Shown in pieces: positions 58,305 to 64,000 of a stretch of DNA of 64,000 nt. Below the pieces are notes generated by a model that saw nothing but the letters and a program-made list of their open reading frames with translations, was not told the origin of the DNA and ran no database searches. Both the position numbers and the translations under genes were made by a program. Source of the stretch: an uncultured Christensenella sp. (GTDB taxonomy: Bacteria; Bacillota; Clostridia; Christensenellales; Borkfalkiaceae); contig CAJTKX010000003.1 of the NCBI GenBank assembly GCA_910577055.1, forward strand, positions 1-64,000, given 5' to 3'. The number at the start of each line of letters is the position of its first letter. Position 1 is the stretch's first letter.

Positions 58305-59405
58305 ATGAAATTAGGCGTTGTGGGGCTGCCCAACGTAGGTAAGTCCACTTTATTCAATGCAATAACGCACGCGGGCGCGGAGGCCGCAAACTACCCTTTC
58401 TGCACGATTGAACCGAACGTCGGCGTGGTTGCCGTACCGGACGAAAGGTTGGACAAGCTTGCCGCGCTGTACCAAAGCAAAAAAATAACCCCCGCTATTG
58501 TAGAGTTCGTTGACATAGCTGGGCTTGTAAAGGGCGCGTCTCGCGGCGAGGGCTTGGGCAACAAGTTTCTTTCGCATGTGCGTGAGTGCGACGCGATTGT
58601 GCATGTGGTGCGCTGTTTCGAGGACGAAAACATAACACACGTCAACAATAAAATCGACCCGCTTGCAGACATTCAAACAATTACTCTTGAACTTATTCTT
58701 GCCGATATCGAGGCTGTGAACAAGCGTCAAGACAGAATAAGAAACGTAGCGCGCGGCGGTTCCAACAAGGAAGCGGCGGCGGAATACGCGTTTTTGGAAA
58801 AGTTGGAAAAGTTCTTGTCGGGCGAAAAGCCCGCTCGGCTTTTCGAGTGCTCTGACGAGGAAAAGCCGCTTTTGGAAAACCTATTCTTGCTTACGGCAAA
58901 GCCGGTAATTTATGCGGCGAACATTTCGGAGTTCGATATGGGCAGGAACGAGAATGAAATACCCCTTGTGTGCAAAGTTAAGGACTACGCGGCAAAAGAG
59001 GGCAGCGAAGTGCTTGTAATTTGCGCCAAAACCGAGGAAGAGCTTTCAATGATGCCCGCCGAAGAAAGCGCGGTATTTTTGGAAGAGTTGGGACTTGAAG
59101 AAAGCGGTTTAAACAGACTGATTAAAAAAAGTTACGCTTTGCTTGGGCTTATCTCCTACCTTACAGCGGGCGAAAAAGAAACGCGAGCTTGGACTATCGT
59201 TAACGGCACGAAAGCGCCGCAAGCGGCGGGAAAAATTCACAGCGACTTCGAAAAGGGCTTTATCCGCGCAGAAGTCGTGGAATGGCAGACGCTTTTGGAC
59301 TGCGGCGGCTATAACGGCGCGCGCGAAAAGGGCAAGGTTCGCTCCGAGGGAAAGGAATACGTTATAAAAGACGGCGACGTCGTCCTCTTCCGTTTCAACG
59401 TTTAA
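58305..59405 (+). CDS. ychF: redox-regulated Obg-family GTPase/ATPase YchF
   Basis: A 366-residue P-loop protein. G1 is GLPNVGKSTLFNAIT (about 6-20), G3 is DIAGLVKGASRGEGLGNKFL, and the G4 position reads YAANISE in place of NKxD, as in YchF proteins that prefer ATP. The C-terminal TGS domain (about 280-366, TAGEKETRAWTI) is complete, ending in the family's KDGDVVLFRFNV. The ATG at 58305 begins MKLGVVGLPN and follows a GAGG site. It may associate with ribosomes. Confidence 0.95.
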   Translation: MKLGVVGLPNVGKSTLFNAITHAGAEAANYPFCTIEPNVGVVAVPDERLDKLAALYQSKKITPAIVEFVDIAGLVKGASRGEGLGNKFLSHVRECDAIVHVVRCFEDENITHVNNKIDPLADIQTITLELILADIEAVNKRQDRIRNVARGGSNKEAAAEYAFLEKLEKFLSGEKPARLFECSDEEKPLLENLFLLTAKPVIYAANISEFDMGRNENEIPLVCKVKDYAAKEGSEVLVICAKTEEELSMMPAEESAVFLEELGLEESGLNRLIKKSYALLGLISYLTAGEKETRAWTIVNGTKAPQAAGKIHSDFEKGFIRAEVVEWQTLLDCGGYNGAREKGKVRSEGKEYVIKDGDVVLFRFNV

Positions 59406-59418
59406 CATAAGGAGAAAG

Positions 59419-60489
59419 ATGAAAAATAAAGTTAAGTACGCGTTAAGCATTGTCGGAATTATTATAGCTTCGCTTATCCTTCTTTACATGGTCTGCGCCT
59501 TTATCGTTAGTAAAGTGCTTTTGGACCAAATGTTCGGGCGGGCTGATTGCGACTATGAGCTGACAACAGACTTCACCGATGAAGATATTGAAAATCTCAG
59601 ACCCGATATAAAAAGATTTGCGATAGAGTTTGACAGCAACGGCAATACCCTCCACGGAAATATTTGGGGTGATGCCGATAAAGAAAAGCTTGTAATTATA
59701 TCACACGGCATTGGCGGGCACGCCAACGGCTACTACAATGAAATGATGTACTTTGTTGACGACGGATATCGCGTTCTTACTTACGATTGTACCGGGACTT
59801 GTACAAGCGACGGTAAAGGCACAACGGGGCTTTCGCAGTCGGCAACAGATTTACATAACGCGCTTTTGTTTGTTGAAAGCAACACCGAATTGAAAGATTT
59901 GCCCGTATACCTCTTCGGACACAGTTGGGGCGGGCACGCGGTAGCAACCGTTCTGAACTACGAACATAAGAATATCAAAGCGGTTGCGTCGGTTGCGGGA
60001 TACAACTCTAACGGCGGAATAATGTTGGAATGGATGAAAGGTTCAATGGGAATGGGCGGGTTTTCATACCTTGTGTTCCCATTTGCCGCTATTTGTTCAT
60101 ATGCGGAGGCGGGCACAACCTACAACTACACCGCCGTGGGCGGTATTAACGGCTCCGACATACCCGTGCTTGCCGTTCAAGGCGACTGCGACGACATAGT
60201 TTGGCAAGACAGCATCTACAACCACCGTGACGAGATAACAAACGACAAATTCGAATTTAAGCTTATCGAAGGCGGCACGCACAACGGCGTTTTATCTTCT
60301 GATGACAGCGAAATCTTGAAATACCGTGAAAATATCATTAATGAGTATAAAACGATAAGAGAAAAATATAACGACAATATTCCGCGCGAAGTTGACGTTG
60401 AATTTTTCAGTAAAATAGAAAAAGACAAATTCAACGGCATAAACGAAGATACGATGACTGCCATAAAAAATTTCTTTGATAAAGCATAA
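59419..60489 (+). CDS. membrane-anchored alpha/beta hydrolase
   Basis: A 356-residue protein with one N-terminal helix (about 8-34) and a hydrolase domain likely outside the cell. LVIISHGIGGHANGY gives the oxyanion region, GHSWGGHAV (about 166-174) the nucleophile serine, VQGDCDDIV the acid and GGTHNGVLS the histidine. All three catalytic residues are present. It resembles serine aminopeptidase-type hydrolases. The start is 13 nt after ychF with GGAG, so they may be co-transcribed. The substrate is unknown. Confidence 0.8.
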   Translation: MKNKVKYALSIVGIIIASLILLYMVCAFIVSKVLLDQMFGRADCDYELTTDFTDEDIENLRPDIKRFAIEFDSNGNTLHGNIWGDADKEKLVIISHGIGGHANGYYNEMMYFVDDGYRVLTYDCTGTCTSDGKGTTGLSQSATDLHNALLFVESNTELKDLPVYLFGHSWGGHAVATVLNYEHKNIKAVASVAGYNSNGGIMLEWMKGSMGMGGFSYLVFPFAAICSYAEAGTTYNYTAVGGINGSDIPVLAVQGDCDDIVWQDSIYNHRDEITNDKFEFKLIEGGTHNGVLSSDDSEILKYRENIINEYKTIREKYNDNIPREVDVEFFSKIEKDKFNGINEDTMTAIKNFFDKA

Positions 60490-60571
60490 CAAGTAAAAGC
60501 CCCGCGGCAAAGCGTACTTCCCGTAGGGAATAAAAACTAAATTTTTAAGAGTTGCACTTTCAAGTGATGAC

Positions 60572-60608
60572 AAAAGGCTCTCGGACATTTCGTTCGAGAG
60601 CCTTTTAG
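60572..60608 (+). terminator. terminator of the hydrolase gene
   Basis: AAAAGGCTCTCG (60572-60583) pairs with CGAGAGCCTTTT (60595-60606). It may also serve the convergent gene. Confidence 0.75.
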
Positions 60609-60624
60609 AAAGACAAATTGAAAT

Positions 60625-60996
60625 TTATCTTTGCTTTTTACGATTAAAATATTCGCCGCTTCTAAAATCTTTTTCACCAAAGTATCGGTTAGTCAAATGT
60701 CTTTTGTTATACAGTCTTCTATGTTTGTACGCAAAGATTTCGTTATCTATCATTATTGCTGCTTCACTTCCAAATGCATTAGTGAAAAAGTGATATCCCT
60801 GCCTATCGGGCAAAGTATAAAAATAAAAATCCGCCACGTCACTATCAAAATGCCTTAATGCTTCTTCAAAAGAATAAGTACCAGCATATAAAACGATTTT
60901 CCCCTCATCTTCTAATTGCTTTAACTTTTTTAAGGAGTCTATCCATTTCAAAGTATTATAATTGTATTGACTAAACATTTCGGCAATTTCTTGCAT
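60625..60996 (-). CDS. uncharacterised small protein
   Basis: A 123-residue soluble protein, not recognised. It is rich in Tyr/Phe and basic at the C terminus (AYKHRRLYNKRHLTNRYFGEKDFRSG). GGAG lies 8 nt before the start. No helix or signal peptide is seen. The 308-nt gap to gap's stop (60997-61304) holds two weak + strand terminator-like hairpins (near 61155-61190 and 61214-61245) and no gene. Confidence 0.5.
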   Translation of the reverse strand: MQEIAEMFSQYNYNTLKWIDSLKKLKQLEDEGKIVLYAGTYSFEEALRHFDSDVADFYFYTLPDRQGYHFFTNAFGSEAAIMIDNEIFAYKHRRLYNKRHLTNRYFGEKDFRSGEYFNRKKQR

Positions 60997-61255
60997 GATG
61001 TTCTCCGTTAAATTACTGTTTATCGTACAATCATTATATCACGAAAAATGGAAGAACGCAACCGATTGAATTTTGCGGGAAATATAAAACATATCTATAT
61101 CTCACTAGGCTACGAGTAGCCGAGTTCGTCCACAAAAAAAGTACAGAAAAGGCACAGCTTAACGCTATGCCTAAATCTTTTTATTTGCGCTTTATTAAAT
61201 TCCTTATGGAGAATGCGGTAACTGCCGCGGGGCTTAATTTTTTTATATAGACACT

Positions 61256-61288
61256 TAAAAAAGCCCGACGGTAGCGTCGGGCTTTTTT
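61256..61288 (-). terminator. terminator of gap
   Basis: AAAAAAGCCCGACG (61256-61269) pairs with CGTCGGGCTTTTTT (61274-61287). It has T runs in both directions. Confidence 0.85.
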
Positions 61289-61304
61289 GTTTATCTGTTT
61301 TAAA

Positions 61305-62321
61305 TTACTTCAATTCAGAGAAGTATTTGATAGTTCTTACCATTTGAGAGGTGTAAGAATTCTCGTTATCGTACCACGATACAACCTTTACAAGGGTCGT
61401 GCCGTCGCCGAGGGGCATGCACTTAGTTTGGGTTGCGTCGAAAAGCGAACCGTAGGTCATACCGATAACGTCGGAAGAAACTATTTCTTCTTCGGTGTAG
61501 CCGTAAGATGCGGAAGCCGCAGCCTTCATTGCATCGTTAACCGCCTTTGCGTCAACTTCGCCTTCGCATACTGCGATAAGTTGAGTCAACGAACCGGTGG
61601 GTACGGGTACGCGCTGTGCGCAACCGTCAAGCACGCCGTTAAGCTCGGGAATAACAAGACCAATTGCCTTTGCCGCGCCCGTGGAGTTGGGAACGATGTT
61701 GACGGCAGCCGCTCTTGCTCTTCTTAAATCGCCTTTGCGGTGGGGTCCGTCAAGAACCATTTGGTCGCCCGTATAAGCGTGAATGGTAGTCATGTAGCCT
61801 TTCTTGATTTTGCAAAGTTTATTAAGGCTGTTAGCCATAGGCGCAAGGCAATTCGTGGTGCAGCTTGCAGCCGAAATAACTGTATCGCTTGCTTTAAGAG
61901 TATTTTCGTTTACGCTGAATACAACCGTAGGAAGGTCGTTGCCCGCGGGTGCGGAAATAACGCACTTCTTTGCGCCGGCTATAATGTGAGCCGATGCTTT
62001 TTCCTTCGAGCAATAGAAACCGGTGCATTCTAATACGACGTCAACGTCGAGTTTTTTCCAAGGAAGATTTGCTGCGTCCTTTTCGGCGTAAATCTTGATA
62101 GTTTTACCGTTAACGGTTATGCTGTCTTCACCCGCCACTACGGTATCAGAATACTTGTATCTGCCTTGTGCCGAATCGTACTTCAAAAGGTGCGCAAGCA
62201 TTTTAGGGCTTGTCAAATCGTTGATAGCTACGATTTCATAGCCTTCCGCGTCAAACATCTGTCTGAACGCAAGACGACCGATACGACCGAATCCGTTGAT
62301 TGCAACTTTTACATTTGCCAT
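61305..62321 (-). CDS. gap: glyceraldehyde-3-phosphate dehydrogenase
   Basis: A 338-residue glycolytic enzyme. NAD binding is at VAINGFGRIGRLAFRQMF, the active-site cysteine is in SAASCTTNCLAP (about 150-161), and the phosphate-binding GPHRKGDLRRARAAAVNIVPNSTGAAKA is split over residues 188-215. CGGAGG precedes the start. A consensus promoter overlaps a Rex-like palindrome upstream. It is divergent from fba, another glycolytic gene. Confidence 0.96.
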   Translation of the reverse strand: MANVKVAINGFGRIGRLAFRQMFDAEGYEIVAINDLTSPKMLAHLLKYDSAQGRYKYSDTVVAGEDSITVNGKTIKIYAEKDAANLPWKKLDVDVVLECTGFYCSKEKASAHIIAGAKKCVISAPAGNDLPTVVFSVNENTLKASDTVISAASCTTNCLAPMANSLNKLCKIKKGYMTTIHAYTGDQMVLDGPHRKGDLRRARAAAVNIVPNSTGAAKAIGLVIPELNGVLDGCAQRVPVPTGSLTQLIAVCEGEVDAKAVNDAMKAAASASYGYTEEEIVSSDVIGMTYGSLFDATQTKCMPLGDGTTLVKVVSWYDNENSYTSQMVRTIKYFSELK

Positions 62322-62385
62322 ATAAATAAATTCCTCCGAATTAAAAGTTATCGTTTTAAATTTCAGTTTGTTTCAAAACAAAACA

Positions 62386-62418
62386 ATTATAACAAACTAC
62401 TTTGTTTTAGTCAACAAA
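62386..62418 (-). promoter_or_regulatory. gap promoter with Rex-like site
   Basis: On the minus strand TTGACT (62409-62414) and TATAAT (62386-62391) are 17 nt apart. TTTGTT-TTAGTC-AACAAA (62401-62418) overlaps the -35 and resembles the TTGTTAANNNNTTAACAA consensus of the NADH-sensing repressor Rex. Rex binding is an inference. Confidence 0.45.
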
Positions 62419-62534
62419 ATTTTTGTGAAAAAATTACGTTAAACGCAACATATCCCTTGCCCAATCATTATACAGCATTACTTTTTCAAAGGCAATGTTT
62501 TTGACATATTTTTTAAAAAAATTTATTTTTACGC

Positions 62535-62563
62535 TTGATATTTACATTTATATGAATTATACT
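62535..62563 (+). promoter_or_regulatory. fba promoter
   Basis: TTGATA (62535-62540) and TATACT (62558-62563) are 17 nt apart, 38 nt upstream of the fba start. Confidence 0.7.
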
Positions 62564-62600
62564 TGAATATGTTAATTATTCTTTAATCGGAGGTTTTTAT

Positions 62601-63467
62601 ATGGCGTTGGTTTCGGCAAAAGAAATGCTGGAAAAGGCAAGAGACGGTAAATATGCCGTAGGTCAGTTTAATATCAACAATTTGGAATGGACGAAATCCA
62701 TTTTACAGACTGCGGAGGAGTTGCGCTCCCCCGTTATCCTCGGCGTATCGGAAGGCGCGGGAAAGTATATGACGGGCTTCAAGACGGTTGCGGCTATGGT
62801 TAAAGCGATGATTGAGGAACTTAAAATAACCGTTCCCGTAGCGCTTCACCTTGACCACGGTACCTACGAAGGCTGCTATAAGTGCATAGAAGCCGGATTT
62901 TCCTCTATTATGTTCGACGGTTCGCACTTCCCCATCGACGAAAATATAGAAAAGACGAAAGAGCTTGTAAAAGTATGCAAAAAACATAAAATGAGCCTTG
63001 AAGCCGAGGTTGGAGCAATAGGCGGCGAAGAGGACGGCGTTATCGGTAAAGGCGAGTGTGCAAACCCCGACGAGTGCAAAAAAATTGCGGACTTGGGCGT
63101 CACTATGCTTGCTGCGGGCATAGGCAACATACACGGCAAGTATCCCGAGAACTGGGAAGGACTTTCATTCGAAACGCTTGCTGCGGTTAAGGAAAAGGTC
63201 GGCGATATGCCACTCGTTCTCCACGGCGGCACGGGTATTCCCACCGATATGATTAAAAAGGCGATTTCCCTCGGCGTTGCTAAGATAAATGTAAATACCG
63301 AATGCCAGCTTTCGTTCCAAGAAGCGACAAGAAAGTATATAGAAGAAGGCAAGGATTTAGTCGGAAAAGGCTTTGACCCCCGCAAATTGCTTGCACCCGG
63401 TTGCGAGGCGATTAAGGCGACCGTAAGAGAGAAAATGGAGATTTTCGGAAGCATCGGCAAAGCTTAA
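62601..63467 (+). CDS. fba: class II fructose-bisphosphate aldolase
   Basis: A 288-residue zinc aldolase of glycolysis. Zinc histidines are in VALHLDHGTYEGC (about 80-92), GIGNIHGKYPE (about 175) and LVLHGGTGIP (about 205). FNINNLEWTKSILQTAEE and GVAKINVNTECQLSF are typical. CGGAGG precedes the start. It is divergent from gap across two separate promoters. Confidence 0.96.
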   Translation: MALVSAKEMLEKARDGKYAVGQFNINNLEWTKSILQTAEELRSPVILGVSEGAGKYMTGFKTVAAMVKAMIEELKITVPVALHLDHGTYEGCYKCIEAGFSSIMFDGSHFPIDENIEKTKELVKVCKKHKMSLEAEVGAIGGEEDGVIGKGECANPDECKKIADLGVTMLAAGIGNIHGKYPENWEGLSFETLAAVKEKVGDMPLVLHGGTGIPTDMIKKAISLGVAKINVNTECQLSFQEATRKYIEEGKDLVGKGFDPRKLLAPGCEAIKATVREKMEIFGSIGKA

Positions 63468-63520
63468 ACGTTCCGTTTAATTAAGGCGATTTAATCGGTT
63501 GAAAAAATCAAGCACAACAT

Positions 63521-63558
63521 AGCCGCCCGCGGGTTGAAACCCGCGGGCGGCTTTAAAT
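63521..63558. terminator. bidirectional terminator
   Basis: AGCCGCCCGCGGGTT (63521-63535) pairs with AACCCGCGGGCGGCT (63538-63552) over a 2-nt loop. It lies between the convergent fba and DUF2207 genes. Confidence 0.8.
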
Positions 63559-63559
63559 T

Positions 63560-64000
63560 TTAAAACATCAACTTATCTCTCAATTCGCCCAAGTACCAAC
63601 CCGGTCCGTCCATAATGATACGGTCGTATCTCTTCTTCAATTTTTCCGTTATGCCCAAAATGTAGCAATATGGCAAAACTTCGTAGAAGTATTCCGGGTT
63701 CTCCTCCACTAACGTTTCGAGCTTGGCGCGCTCGGCAAGCAGAAGAAAGCTTTTAAACCCGCAAATTCTTGCGTAGGTTTTAAGCTGTTCGGGCGTTCTC
63801 AAATCGATTTTTTTATTGATTACAAACAAAATCAGCAAGGCAACGACAAGCGCTGCCGAAATCAACACCCCGGCTTGCCAAGGCATTAAACAAACGGTTG
63901 CAAAAAACGGAACGCACCCCGCAGTGCCGAAAAACGTATACATAAAATACGTCATAGCCGAGCCTTTTTCAAGCTCGAAATGAGGGATTCCGCGTATAAA
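63560..64000 (-). CDS. DUF2207 family membrane protein, C-terminal part
   Basis: The frame is open to the window edge (FIRGIPHFELEKG before the first ATG), so the N terminus lies outside. About 146 residues are visible. Two helices (about 20-36 and 44-64) are followed by TYARICGFKSFLLLAERAKLETLVEENPEYFYEVLPYCYILGITEKL, shown here in pieces and typical of DUF2207 C termini. Function unknown. Confidence 0.7.
   Translation of the reverse strand, partial: FIRGIPHFELEKGSAMTYFMYTFFGTAGCVPFFATVCLMPWQAGVLISAALVVALLILFVINKKIDLRTPEQLKTYARICGFKSFLLLAERAKLETLVEENPEYFYEVLPYCYILGITEKLKKRYDRIIMDGPGWYLGELRDKLMF

Noticed and set aside
61000..61250. + strand terminator-like hairpins upstream of gap's terminator, as signs of a small RNA.
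   Set aside because: No promoter of fair quality was found on that strand.

Overview
The window reads as chromosome of an anaerobic, gut-type member of the Clostridia (Firmicutes). The evidence is gene content: a DUF4364 regulator, a TSCPD-domain protein, reverse rubrerythrin, bifunctional AdhE, NADP-type GdhA, DnaD-type primosome protein, DegV proteins and the ywlC-ywlE-rpiB gene order. Shine-Dalgarno sites are strong (AGGAGG) and promoters are sigma-A-like. The host DNA has moderate GC, while the block at about 50.6-55.9 kb is clearly more AT-rich. I cannot name a genus from the sequence alone.

Layout. 0-2.7 kb: a TetR regulator with an ABC exporter. 2.7-6.6 kb: a complete iron-siderophore ABC importer with the gene order of yclNOPQ/fatDCEB and a metalloregulator-like operator inside its promoter. 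6.8-12.7 kb: a GH28 glycosidase, an AEC carrier, gdhA and a small amidohydrolase operon. 12.7-17.8 kb: tRNA-Ser and potABCD behind a 266-nt structured leader that ends in a terminator. 17.8-20.5 kb: an ECF S component, coaX and hom. 20.7-25.4 kb: small genes, including a Cys-rich peptide behind an H-type pseudoknot, a 52-bp perfect palindrome, a NUDIX hydrolase, DUF4364/TSCPD, and a lipoprotein/XRE pair sharing operators. 25.4-30.6 kb: a kinase-like protein, adhE, tRNA-Leu and a Rieske oxidoreductase. 30.7-44.3 kb: comEC, rpiB/phosphatase/tsaC, dnaB, pepF, lepB, a hydrolase-fold protein and sbcCD. 44.4-50.5 kb: a DnaD protein, a flavin-fold protein, a tRNA-like relic, tRNA-Ser, two DegV genes around a MarR regulator, a YihY protein and a second Cys-rich protein. 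50.5-55.9 kb: an integrated element. 55.9-64 kb: reverse rubrerythrin, argS, ychF, an alpha/beta hydrolase, gap, fba and a truncated DUF2207 protein.

The element is about 5.36 kb between two copies of the rubrerythrin 3' end. The intact gene lies at the right junction and a decayed 78-bp piece with a GC-rich terminator lies at the left. The element carries a tyrosine integrase, repeated TTCACA-type motifs near both ends, two hydrophobic micro-ORFs (22 and 21 residues), a zinc-ribbon membrane protein, a SHOCT membrane protein behind a structured RNA with its own promoter and terminator, a structured non-coding stretch and an unrecognised 362-residue protein. There are no phage structural genes and no conjugation genes.

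The best candidates for undescribed biology are the pot leader RNA, the pseudoknot leader of the Cys-rich peptide, and the element's RNA with its membrane-protein cargo. Function is inferred from sequence only, and no database search was run.
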